64,000 nt of DNA, taken from Parasponia andersonii. Lineage: Eukaryota; Streptophyta; Magnoliopsida; Rosales; Cannabaceae. Positions 10,735 through 22,010 of this stretch are shown here, piece after piece (the first letter of the stretch is position 1; each line of letters begins with the position of its first letter). The stretch covers positions 467,010-531,009 of the forward strand of contig JXTB01000297.1 in the NCBI GenBank assembly GCA_002914805.1. Direction: 5' to 3'. The notes beneath the pieces were generated by a model. It did not search any database. It saw only the letters and a list, made by a program, of their open reading frames with translations, and had not been told where the DNA came from. The position numbers and the translations under genes were made by a program.

Positions 10735-12810
10735 CATCTTATGTTTTAATGACATTTTGTTATCTGATGAGGATATGGCGTGCAAGTGCAACCAAAAATA
10801 AAGACCTATTAGTGCCGTCCTACAAATACTTCCAAAATACCATTTTCATATTTGTGCAATCGCAATGTTTATTGTTGTGCTTAGAAAGTGGCAAACTGTC
10901 TAGGAATAAACCCAATAAAAGAAATTGTTAATCCTTAGTGCCCTATAAAACCCAATCAGAAGTACACCATTTATCTACCAAGTATACAAAAACACTGAAT
11001 ACTGATCAAAGACATTCGGCTACATTGGAGAAAAAACAATGTCAAAGACACTGCAGATCAAGCATATTTGTACATATATGTATGTATACATATATAACAA
11101 AATGTGCAATTATCAAGACATTAGTTTTACGCAATTTTTAAGAAGTAGTTCCAAGTTTCAACCAATTAATTATACATCCTTCATCCTCTAAAAGTTGTGA
11201 CCACCTCCACTATATACGTCATATGTCATTGCCGAATTCATCTTATTATACCACTTTGTTTCCACCTTCCATGTGGTTCAATTAAGGGAAATTCCAATTT
11301 TTGATATACTTTTCAGGTTAATATTCAACAATATATAGCCTGTCCTCGACTATAACAAAAATGAAATTTAAAAAAAAAAAAAAATTAACGATTGAGCAAT
11401 GGAAGGGTTGATCATAAACTTTACAAAAGGGTCCTCAATCGACGTGGACTTAGTGGATTTTGTTTAACGTGATTTTCTCCAATCATAGGGAACCTTCATA
11501 GCAGAAAACTATAGAAAAGTTGTCATTAGTTCACCCAAAGCTATTTTTTGGTATGTATTTTTGTTTGTAGTTTTAAAAAAGCTTCTTCTTAGCTCTGTAT
11601 TTGGTTGCTAATGCTGAGGAGTCGGCAATTCTTGCCTTGGTGCTTTTGCTTGCGATGTGGGGTGCCTTGAGAAGACAGAAAAGAACATATCACCTCTCTT
11701 TCTGANAAAATATTGGAGCCAAGGGAAGTGAAGGAGGTTCAGCTGTTGGAGTTAAGTCACTTTACACTTCACATAAGGGCGGTTTTAGGAGAATGAGTTG
11801 TTGCTATAACCCATCACATGGGGGCAAGAGATAAACTAAGCCTTTCTTCATCCTGACATGTCCAAATCATAGTCATCTATAATCTAAAAAATTCAGTGCA
11901 AACCTAAGCTTGTCCCCTCCTTCCCTCTCCATTTACTTTACTACTCAAAATTTTTTGAACTTTGTATGTAATATAGACAATGAAAGGTCCCCAGTACTTA
12001 TTCAACTTCCCAATTTTTTCCATAGTTGTCTCACTCTCCCATAGTCCGAACAGTCACCATATTCACCATTTATGTTCACAAAAAAAAAAAAAAAGAGACT
12101 TCGGGGATTGACCAAAATTTAATGCGTTAATTGTCACTCTTAACGTGTCCAATTCATGGTTATCTGTAATCGAATGAATATATGTAGGACAAGATATGCT
12201 AAGAGTTACATTACGTGAACTAGTCTAATTATTAATATTGTATTGCACTAGACATAACGGAATTGATTGTTATATTGATAGAGCTTCATGAGCAACCACG
12301 ACCAACTTGCAAACAAGCTCCACGTAGAGAAGTTTAAAACTCAAACCAGATTTTTCCAGAAAATAATAAAGGGATACCGGACTTGGCCATGGCATGCAAT
12401 ATATTCATGTTGAAAAAATCAAATACTTGGAGTGTGTCATATCATGTCCCACCTTATATGGGTTAGTTTGCTAATTAATGGTATATTATTGAATGAGTAT
12501 AACACATTGCCTACCATAATATAATATGTTACTACTCGAGACAAACGAAAAGAAGGAAAAAAAAAAAAAAAAAAGAACGAAAGCCATGTTGCTTATTTTC
12601 TTTTGTGGGGTAATTATCTTATTTTGGAAATGAAAGATATAAACTAGATGACTTGGAAAAGATTATGTTGTTCCTCAATGTCTTGTACTAGAGGAAACAA
12701 AGCAATTCAATCTATTAGTTAATCCTATGAGCTTTCTTTTCTCTTAATAAATAACTAGTAAAACACCACGTTTATTTGCGTAATAAATAAAAATAAAATA
12801 GTAAAAGCCC
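10735..12810. repeat. Distal noncoding block of duplication unit B
   Basis: This is the collinear partner of 1005-3160. It starts about 450 bp after the end of unit A, so the units are head to tail. It now lies 16-18 kb upstream of the second GRAS gene instead of 5-7 kb, because later insertions sit between. A single N at 11706 falls in a diverged stretch next to an AAAA run. No gene is seen. Confidence 0.75.
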
Positions 12811-13121
12811 TTCCATCTCTAACAAAATTATGATAATAATAAAAAAGGGAAATAAAATAAGCAGTTCAGAAAAATATATCAATTCAAGGTGCGCTAGAGT
12901 AAAGCTAAGAAGATTTAATTCAATTAAATCTATCCTACATTGGAGTTAGAGAAAGTATGCAAATGGTGTATTTAGCATGGAAGACAATATGGCTATTTTC
13001 TTCTCTTTTATATTTTTGGGCTGAAATATTTTACCCCTTATCTAATGCATCAAAAGATTATTATCTTGAAGGTTCCATATTTTAGAACTATGAAGTAGGA
13101 TACCAAGAGGGGAAAAAGGAA

Positions 13122-13538
13122 GGGTTATCTGCACAAAAAAGAAAAAATAACAAAAAAGAAAAAAAAGAAAAGAAAACTCTTTAAGTATAGTCTTTCTGCA
13201 AATTTAATATGTTTTTTAGTTTGTGTAAAATTATACTTCCGCATTTCAAATCTCTGCAAATTTATATCTTCTGCATATAAATTGAACAATAAATTTTTCA
13301 TTAAATACGAAATCTGAATTGAGAACATCTTATTTTTATTGACTAACACCAAAATTTTATTGAAAATAACTAAAAATAGTTAGCAGAAATTATCCAATTT
13401 GCACACAGAAAGTACAAATTTGCATAAATTTAAAATGTAGAGATTAACTTTACACAAACTAAAAAATAATGTTAAAATTACAAAAATATCATACTTCGGG
13501 GATTTTTTTTTCTTTTTTCTTTTTTTTGCAGTTACCCC
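13122..13538. mobile_element. MITE family B, copy 1 (long imperfect inverted repeat)
   Basis: The ends GGGTTATCTGCACAAAAAAG and ...TTTGCAGTTACCCC are inverted relative to each other. The inversion continues inward: TTTTTTAGTTTGTGTAAA near 13210 pairs with TTTACACAAACTAAAAAA near 13450. A related element lies at 17506-17787. There is no coding capacity. Confidence 0.7.
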
Positions 13539-13633
13539 AAAAAAGAATTTCATGACTGTACTAGTTTTAAGTTCCTATATTTTGGCATGGATGTACCAGC
13601 TAATCATAAATTTTTCATGTTGTATTATATATA

Positions 13634-14157
13634 GGACAAATTGTATCTTTACTCATTGAACTATTGTCTATATAGAGTTTTACCCCCTAAACTATTTCTC
13701 TTTGCAAGAATTCCCCCTGAATTATTCGATTATGTAAAAAATTCTCCTTCTGTTACCTTTTGTCAGTAGCTCAAATAAAATTATGACGTATCACCCCAAA
13801 ATAAAGTTAGTTAAAATTTCATCATATTTAGTATATTCATCTATATGCCCTTAGATTAGGTGCCAAATTTTTCTATTTTTCCTCTCATATTGTAGTCTTC
13901 TTCTCCAAAAGACTAGCACTCAACCTTCATTAATGCTAAAAACTAGCCCCTTTGTTACCTTTTGTCCATACTATTGTCTTTTATTTTTTTTTAAAAAATG
14001 TTATAAAGCTCTCTTCAATATCCTAAATAGTAAGATACATCACTATTCTATCACAGAAGATAACTAATAATTTGGGGAGTATTTTTGTTTTAAAAAATAG
14101 CTTAAAGGGCAAAACTTTGTATAGACGATAATTTAGGAGTGACGATAAAATTTGTCC
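13634..14157. mobile_element. MULE-type MITE with perfect 9-bp target duplication
   Basis: Ends GGACAAATT...AATTTGTCC are followed inward by about 100 bp of imperfect inverted repeat. The element is flanked by identical 9-bp copies of TTATATATA at 13625-13633 and 14158-14166. Nine-base duplications are characteristic of Mutator-like elements. There is no transposase ORF, so it is non-autonomous. The AT simplicity of the duplication is a mild caveat. Confidence 0.8.
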
Positions 14158-15727
14158 TTATATATACACGATATCTATTTTATAGATCATTATATAATAT
14201 GTTTTTTCTTACCTATATAGATATTTTTTTTAGCTGTTAAATCATTATCTTAACGGTCACAATAATTGATAATTAACGATGTCAGTCAAATCATATCGTT
14301 CTTTTTATGATCAGGAAGGAAAAAAAAATAACTCTGTAACATATGCAACTATAGCTCCACCAAACATACTTCATTGACTCTTTAAAATCACCTTTCACTA
14401 TCTGGGTGGGTTTGCTAATGAATTTTTCCACAAAAATCGATATTTAAATATGAAAATTCTTTTAAATTTGAAACTCTCAAACTTCAAATCTAGATAAGAT
14501 CTACAAAACACTGTACAAAACAACAAAAACAAATAAAGTTTACACAGATTTAGAATCAAATTAGAGAAATGTTCACTAATATAAATATAACATTTCAATT
14601 ACCTTCAAATAAAGTTAGAGTATTTTATTTTGTTTTATTTTTTTTAAAAAAGTGAAAAGCTCATCATAGAGGAAGATTTTGAGAATCCGGATGGAGTAAC
14701 CTAGAGAGAACTAAAGTTTTGAGGACTACCAAGGAACACAAAAGGATAAGAATTTAAGGAAGAAAAAAACAAATTCTTAGAAATTCTATTTTTTTTTTAT
14801 TTGGATTTTATGAAAGATTGAAGAAAAAAATTTACATAGATTTTGTAACGACATTTTCAATAAATTTGAAGGATTTATATTATAATGAAAAGATTATGAG
14901 AGAAAAAGTTCGAAAACTAAATGTTATAAAAAATTTGAAAAATATTTCTTGTCTCTTTTTTTCTTAACTTTTCCTTCACAAATTTTTCCCCTACTTAAAT
15001 TCAAGTTCCAAACATTTAGGGTTTTTGGAAAACAAAAGGAAAAAAACCGCTATTGTCGAGTATAGACCTATTTTGAATATTAAATTTCTAGTTAAGACGA
15101 TATTAATTGTTGTCTGTTGATTCTTCTACACAACAAAGTCTTATCATTTATTATTTGCATTTTCACATTTGTCATTTTCAGTTAAAACAAATTTGATGCA
15201 TAAGTCACGTAATGCTTCTTTGAGTCAGCATTAGTTAGATATATATTGCACCTAGGGTTCTTATTCTAATAATATTTTATAAGGGATTTGCAGCGTAAAA
15301 GTATTAGGCTTTAATGATGATATCAGTGTTACTGAATTCAAGAATGAATCCGGGATTTTTTTAATTATTCTTTTTCTTTTCCTTTCTTTCTTTTGGTTTC
15401 TGTGATAGAATATTAGTTTATTAGGAATAAAGCTTTTTTAGTCTTGTTAGTATTAAGTTGTGAATTGATTCGAAAATATTAAGGGGTGTGGACTATGGAG
15501 ATCTTATATTCACCGACATGATTAAGGTGAAAGGGTCATGTTTTGCCTCCTTGACAAGTTGGATTTTGACAAATTCATTGACATCTCGTCTACATAAAAC
15601 GGTTACGTTCGTTTAAAAAAAAAAACCTTATATGATTTAGCTAACTGTGAAGAATTCATATTATAAATAGAAAAAAAAATTACTTACACTTGAGGTTCAA
15701 ATCTGTGCAACCATATATATATATATA

Positions 15728-15953
15728 TAGGTACTAATCCAGTATTTTTTTTTTTTACTTATGCATAAGTATCAATTTGGCCAATAAAAATCTAGCATGC
15801 ACATTCTTTTATTGTAAAAAATAAGAAAGAAAAAATACATGTCTTTTTATATACTTTATTATAGTCATTAGATCACCATTAGATAATGATCCAATAGCTA
15901 AAAAAAAAATATCTATCCGTAGGTTAAATAAAAAAACCTATTGAATTAGCAAC

Positions 15954-15956
<3 letters not shown>
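15728..15956 (+). mobile_element. (TA)n-flanked MITE, family C, copy 1
   Basis: Starts TAGGTACTAATCCAGTA, ends near ATTAGCAACC and is bracketed by (TA)n on both sides. It shares an interior with 39757-39970 and 42413-42654, including ATGCATAAGTATCAATTTG and a GATCACCATTAGATAATGATCC stem. Insertion in TA microsatellites resembles rice Micron-type elements (inference). Confidence 0.75.
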
Positions 15957-15985
<29 letters not shown>

Positions 15986-16397
15986 TCTCTCTTATAATAC
16001 AAAATCTTTATTAAAAGCAACTTTCGCCATTGCACTTAATTAAGCCTTTAATTAAGCCTTTTTGTCTGTCCTATATTGAACCATTAGTACTAAAGGCATT
16101 CATAAAACCGATGAATGGATAAAATCAAGCCAAAACATGTTTGAATTATTCGATTATGTGTATGGATATTTTTGTGAAACATTTGAGACTTGGTTTGTAG
16201 TTTCAACATTTGTAAAAGAATAAAACCAAAAAAAGAGGGAAAAAACCATTATAGTTGCTGCTCTTTCTTTGAAAACAGCTGTAGATTTCTATTAAGCTGG
16301 ATGTTAGATTCTTAGGAGATCTCTCCGATAGGATTTTTATTTTTATTTTTTCTCTTTTTTTATTCAATAATCATTCTTTATATGTAAATATAAATAT

Positions 16398-17217
16398 TGT
16401 GGGACCCGTTCCCAAATTATGCATCACATTGACGATTAAGTGGTAGAACAGATCACAAACAGGATCCACCGTCCGACAGGCGTCGAGAGTGATTAGCTAA
16501 AGGCCACGCAGGTCATACGTGATTTCACAATCAGCCGTTGGGCCGTCCGGGGTTAGGGCTAACCCATCACAGACTCTGGACAAACTCGGCCCAGTCAGAC
16601 TCTTACCTTAAGAGCTGGGGGGTCGGAAGCCCCAAGGGTCTTCCACCAAAATACGATGGAAAGCAACTCACAACTCCAGACCTAAATAGAACATTTAATG
16701 CAATCTTGGGTAGGCGTGGACAGGGGGCAAGCCGTCCTGACAGAACGACGATGTGACCAAATCTCGCCCCTGACAGATTCAAGCCATAGGAGGCGGCTGA
16801 AACCAGGTTACAGCGATACAGAGGTGATCACGGTAATCTCGGCCCGTAACCTCTAGGAAACATTTTGAGGAAAAAGGTACTCAGTCCTGAGATTGAGACC
16901 CGAGTAGTTTACAATCTCCGGACTATATATATATATGAGCCATGCGTTCCCGAATGGGGTATGTACGCTTACAAGAAATAAGTGTATGAAAAAAGCTTAT
17001 GAGCAAGAAACAAACATATACTCATATAGAACTAATTCATTGCTATCCTGAATCAAAGATAGACCACTGACTTAAGCATCGGAGACTCTTTGCAGGTGGC
17101 CATCCCCGCCTCTCCGACCCTGCCTGGAGTTCAGAGAACTTTTGGGAGTGAGGACACGTGGACAGTTGGAGAATACAGCAGAGACACGTGGACGGCTGGT
17201 GAGAAACTGCTCCAACA
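16398..17217 (+). mobile_element. Probable solo LTR (about 820 bp)
   Basis: A GC-richer island in AT-rich DNA begins TGTGGGACCCG and ends CTCCAACA, the TG...CA form of LTR ends. It holds an internal TATATATATATGAG box near 16925 and, near its 3' end, GCATCGGAGACTCTTTGCAGG, a motif I associate with plant gypsy-type LTRs. Flanks AATAT and TATAT match at four of five bases. No internal retroelement domain or second LTR lies nearby. A TRIM/LARD fragment is the alternative. It lies inside unit B and has no counterpart in unit A. Confidence 0.6.
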
Positions 17218-17505
17218 TATATATATTAACATATGGATGTTTTGTTCTATTTACAAATATTGTAACTTTCATAAGTTTTTTTTTTTTTTTTAATCAACTG
17301 AAGAGCTAGCCAACTCTAGCTGTGGGGGATGATTTAAAATAATGAAAAACAATATTTGTACAACATCTTGGATTATATGTTTCTTCTTTGATCATTATTT
17401 GAATCCAGTTGTTTCATCAATTGTTCCTTTTTGTAATTCAATTTTTATATTGACTAGTGATTGTAATATGTTTATTTTATAAATGAATGAAATTCCTATT
17501 TTGAT

Positions 17506-17787
17506 TAGGGTCATATGCAAAAACTACCCTGGATCATGACTATTTTATAATTTTAACCCTTATCAAAAATGAATTTAAATTGAGGGTATTTTATTTCTAG
17601 AGACTAACACAAAATATTTATTGAAAATATCTTAAAATAATTAGCATAAATTATCCAATTTGTACACATAAAATACAAATTAGGAGAGATTTGAAATATA
17701 GAAGCATAATTTTATACAAGCTAAAAGTCGGAGTTAAAATTGCGAAAAGGTCATACTTTAGAGTTCTTTTTCTTTTTTGTTAGCCCT
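17506..17787. mobile_element. MITE family B, copy 2
   Basis: Starts AGGGTCATATGCAAAAAC and ends near TTTTGTTAGCCC. Its right two-thirds aligns with 13337-13538, sharing GACTAACACnAAA, AAATTATCCAATTTG and TCATACTT. The left end is rearranged relative to copy 1. Confidence 0.6.
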
Positions 17788-17853
17788 ATTAAGTTAAAAA
17801 AAAAACTATAACAATTTTTATATATACATATAATTGTAAATGAATTTTCGTAA

Positions 17854-18216
17854 AATGGTCGAATTTTGGATCATAATTTGCAAAATGGTCATTTTTTAAA
17901 TACTATTAAATAATGGTCAAAATTTTAAATTATTTAAAAAATGGTTATTTTTCATATTTATTATATTAAAATATATTGATTTATTTTTTAACAACATTGA
18001 TTTACTTAATAAAAAATTTATTTACTTTATTTAATATATTAAAATACATTGATTTAATTTTTTAAAAAATTGATTTACTTTATAAAAAAAATATATCAAC
18101 TAAAAAACTGATATTTATCAAAGTAAAATTATAAAATAGTCTTGTATTAAATAGATGTAAAAAAAGGATCATTTTTCAAATTGATCTAAAAAGGGTAATT
18201 TCTTATAAATGCTCTT
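17854..18216 (-). mobile_element. MITE family A, copy 3 (inverted)
   Basis: Reverse complement of the 183-470 and 20423-20720 repeats: CGAATTTTGGATCATA at the left end and TTTCTTATAAATGCTCTT at the right. The interior is AT-rich with several GATTTACTT repeats. Non-coding. Confidence 0.55.
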
Positions 18217-18479
18217 ACTGTAAATAAGTTTAGAGGAAACTGACATGTTTTACTATTTTTAGAAAAATATTACCAAAAATACTACCCAGCCTATTATGCT
18301 TCTTTTTGTACTACCTTGTTTTCAAAATAAGCCATCTTTTAAATAATAAATTATGTGGTGGTATTTCTAAAAAAAAAAACCATCTTTTGTTAAAAAAAAT
18401 CATTTATAAAAAAAAATATTCAAAATTATCTAGAATATTGTTGGCTCTATAGATTAGCATGGTTCTTTTTCTCCTTCCT

Positions 18480-18805
18480 ATTAGGGGATCAATTCTCAAC
18501 TTTACAACTTTTGTTTCTTTTTCTTTTTCCTTTTTCCTATTTCTTTTCTTTTTCCTTAACCTTTTTTTTTTCTAGCATTTTTTTCCTTGTTCTCTTATAG
18601 TTTCGTTGTTATCTTCTTTCTTATTCTTTATTTTTTTTTTATTTCCTCTTATTTATTTTATTTTTTTCACATCGAACTTTATTACTCTTTTCTTTTTAGC
18701 CTTTTCTTATTTATTTTAAGTATTTTTCCCTTATTTATTCCTTTTTTCATATTTTCTTTTTTGAATTCATTTTTTAAAACTCATTTTCTTTTTTTTTTTT
18801 TAAAA
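18480..18805. other. Pyrimidine-rich low-complexity tract
   Basis: About 320 bp dominated by T and C on the + strand. It translates as a Phe/Leu/Ile-rich ORF, but the composition shows it is low complexity rather than a membrane protein. Confidence 0.7.
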
Positions 18806-19119
18806 AAAAAACTAATATTAGAAGCTAGAATCCATTTTTACTATTGGTTTTCAATTATTGGTTGTGGTCATTAGAATCCAATAGTCAATCAAGAAATAGA
18901 AATCATAAACTAAATTAGTTTCTAGTTCAAACTAATTTGGTTTCCTAAAAAGAAAATAAGTTGGTTATTGCTATTCTTGAAATTAAAATCTAAATTGCTA
19001 TTGAATAGTTTTTTATTGCTTTTACTTCAAAGATATAATTACTTAATTTGAGAACTTAATCATTTTCTACAACGTCCTTGTTCAATGTCTCATTCAATTC
19101 CTGTTAATAGACATTTTAC

Positions 19120-19640
19120 AAAAAGGAAACCACAATAGTTTCTAAGAATTTTCATTATTTTCTATGATTTGAAAATGAAATCACAATGGTTTTTATGAGA
19201 CTTTCGTGGTTTCTTGTGATTTATTTAGCTACAGAGTATTCTGTAAAATAAAAATCACAATGGTTTCCAAGAAACCTACTTAGTTTCCTGTGATTTACTA
19301 AGCTACATAGCATTATGCTAAAGGAAACCACAATGATTTCCATGGTTTCTTGTGATTTACGTAGGTACATGACATTTTGTAAAAAAGAAACTGAAACTAT
19401 GATAGTTTCTAGTAATTTATTGGAAGCCTTCGTACTTTCCTTTAATTTATTTAGGTACAAAGCTTTTTGCAAAAAGGAAACTATAATAGTTTACTAGAAA
19501 TATTTATAGTTTCCTGTGATTTATTTACGTACAAAACATTCCGCTAAAAGAAACCCTTGTGGTTTTCTGTAATTTATTTATGTACAAGATATTCCGCTAA
19601 TAGGAAATCAAATTAGTTTCCAGGAAACTTTCGTAGATTC
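19120..19640. repeat. Degenerate hairpin-forming minisatellite
   Basis: At least six diverged units carry a TGATTTATTTAGGTACAAAGCATT-like core (anchors near 19227, 19301, 19363, 19453, 19527 and 19580; spacings 74, 62, 90, 74 and 53). Between the anchors are self-complementary GAAACC...GGTTTC arms, e.g. GAAACTATGATAGTTTC. Non-coding. Confidence 0.75.
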
Positions 19641-20422
19641 TGTAAAAAAAAAAAAAAAAAAAGCTTATTTACTAAAATACTGCAACGTTTTCTTGCTCCC
19701 AAAATATTTAAAAAAATGCCCTAAAAACATCGTACAGAATTTTTATTGTTTTTGAAAGTTTATAAATTTGGTAATATTTTTTGAAAAATAGGTATAAGTG
19801 TCAAAAACCCAAAATTTAGTAATCAAACATGTGGCGCCTTTATTTGATAATTTGTCAATAGAACTTTTTATACACCTCGCCTTACTAATCTGGTTTTCCG
19901 TGTTGTATATTTTTTTTATTAAATTATTATTAAAGATTGATCAGGTTTTAACAACTTCACAAACATCCATTTAATTAATTTATTTTTTGAATGAACATCC
20001 ATTTTATATTAAGTTTTGTTGGACGACTTCATTTTAAAAGCTCCTAATAATGGATGTGAAATTTGATATTACTTTTTTACCCCTCAAGTAGTCCATAAGA
20101 GCTTTTAAAAATAAAGAGTATCGACCACTAAACTTTAAAAAATGTGATGCCATGTACATATCAGTGTAAGTTTTTTTAACAAATTTTGGGTATTCTTATC
20201 AATACTCAAAAATAACCAAGCCATTTCTCTTCCCACACATTTCCCCTTCTGCTAGCATAATCAACTACTTATAGTCCTTGAAATTTTTTCTTCCTATTTT
20301 CTTTACAAGCTGAGATTCAATAGAATTCATTATAGTAGAAAATAGAGATTAATTAAATAGAAACTGCTTGAAGTCTTAGTAGATCATTTATTTCTTAATA
20401 TGGGCTAACATAATTACTCACA

Positions 20423-20720
20423 AGAGTATTTATAAGAAATGGCTTTTTTTTTTTTTTTCAAATCAATTTAAAAAATGGCCATTTTACATCTATTTAATAA
20501 ATGACTGTTTTATAATTTTATTTTGATGAATAACTATTTTTTAGCTGATCTATTTTTATAAATTAAATCAATTTTTTATAAAGTAAATCGATATATTATT
20601 ACTTAGTACATATGAAAAATGGTCATTTTTAAAATAATTTTCAAAATTCAGTTATTTTTTAACAATGTTTAAAAAATAGATATTTTGCATAACTATGATC
20701 CAAAATTCGGCCATTGGCTA
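20423..20720 (+). mobile_element. MITE family A, copy 2
   Basis: Begins GAGTATTTATAAGAAATGG and ends AAAATTCGGCCATTGGCTA. It aligns with 183-470 along its length. The 20750-21282 element follows 30 bp later. Confidence 0.6.
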
Positions 20721-20749
20721 AATAGCCTTAATTACAATTATACATCATA

Positions 20750-21282
20750 GAGAAAAAGTTCATAAATATCAATTTTTAAAATTATATTTCCATAAATATT
20801 TATTTTTTATTTTTATTTCATAAATATCCTTTTTTATATCTTTTTTTTTTTTTTTAAGAAATGTAGGCCATCATTATTTTACACATAAAATATATACCAC
20901 GATATTCATTTCATATATTAAATATGTACCTGATCTACATTTTATGAATAAAAGTCATACTAAAATTAGCACATATTTTAAAATGTATACTTTTTGTAGT
21001 TTACACATAAAATGTGTACATCATGGATAAAATTTATATTATAAACATAGATCACTCATATTTTGCATATAAAATGTGGACCATAAAAACGGGTATTTTT
21101 GAAAAAAAAAAGTTAAAAATGGGTATTTATGAAATAAGTTTTTAAAAATAGGTACTAGGCATAAAAATGTGTACCTCATGGATAAAATTTTTATTGTAAA
21201 TATAGACTACTCATATAAAAAAGTTAAAAATGAGTATTTATAAAATAAGTTTTAAAAAACGGATATTAGGCATAAATTTCTC
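20750..21282. mobile_element. MULE-type MITE with 9-bp target duplication
   Basis: Ends GAGAAAAAGTT... and ...AATTTCTC are inverted repeats extended imperfectly inward. Flanks are TACATCATA (20741-20749) and TACATTATA (21283-21291), matching at 8 of 9 bases. The right half contains an internal partial duplication (TCATGGATAAAATTT twice). Non-coding. Confidence 0.7.
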
Positions 21283-21900
21283 TACATTATATAGACTATC
21301 TAAATTAAGTAGGCCAAATGGTGATCTACTCAGTAAGTTCTAGAGACATCTATATAAGTATGAGCTTTGTAATAGTTGACCTAGTATATCGAGTTAACTA
21401 TAGAGATTATGGTCCTCAAGTGAAATCGTAATATGCACATCTTTTTTTTTTTTTTTTCTATTTTTATATTTAGAGAGAGAATCAATTGAGCACACCTAAG
21501 AAGATATAATTGTGAAAAGCCGCTAATTCTCGTGTTCTTATTAGAATGTTCATGATCGTGCTCGACTATTCTAAGCACAATCTCATTCGTGCTTTTCAGG
21601 TTCACAATTAGTTATAAATCTAGGTATTACTTCTGCTCCTTAAGAAATTATCTTTTTAATTTGATATGATTGATTCTCGGATTGCATCTAAATAATTTCA
21701 ATCATGATTATTTTTAACAAATCAGCCAAACATTAAACAAAAATACTGTATATCTCTTCATTTCTTTTTTTGTTCTTGACGTTATTTTCACGTATGTCAA
21801 GTAAAACATAGAGTTATTGGAGATGTTGACTGTTAGTTACCTTGAATCTGAAGAAATCTTTTTCTTTTTTTTTTTTTTCCTGCTTCTAAGTTCCCTAATT

Positions 21901-22010
21901 AAGGTTGAATTAGAGTGTGGAAAGGACACAGAAGAACTATAACTCTTCAAGTTCTCTTATGAAGGTTGAATTAAAGTGTGGAAAAGACAAAGAAGAACTA
22001 TAATTCTTCA
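21901..22010. repeat. 61-bp imperfect tandem duplication
   Basis: Two copies start at 21901 and 21962 with AAGGTTGAATTA and share GTGTGGAAA and AGAAGAACTATAA. They differ at a few bases. Confidence 0.85.

Noticed and set aside
15685..15712. GGTTCAAATC word resembling a tRNA T-loop
   Set aside because: No acceptor or anticodon stem could be formed around it, and the sequence abuts a MITE.
18587..18874. 95-codon Phe/Leu-rich ORF resembling a membrane protein
   Set aside because: The reading frame is a product of a T/C-rich low-complexity tract and contains no defined domains.
19120..19640. Regularly spaced repeats considered as a CRISPR-like array
   Set aside because: Spacing is uneven, repeats are degenerate, there are no unique spacers and the DNA is plant nuclear.
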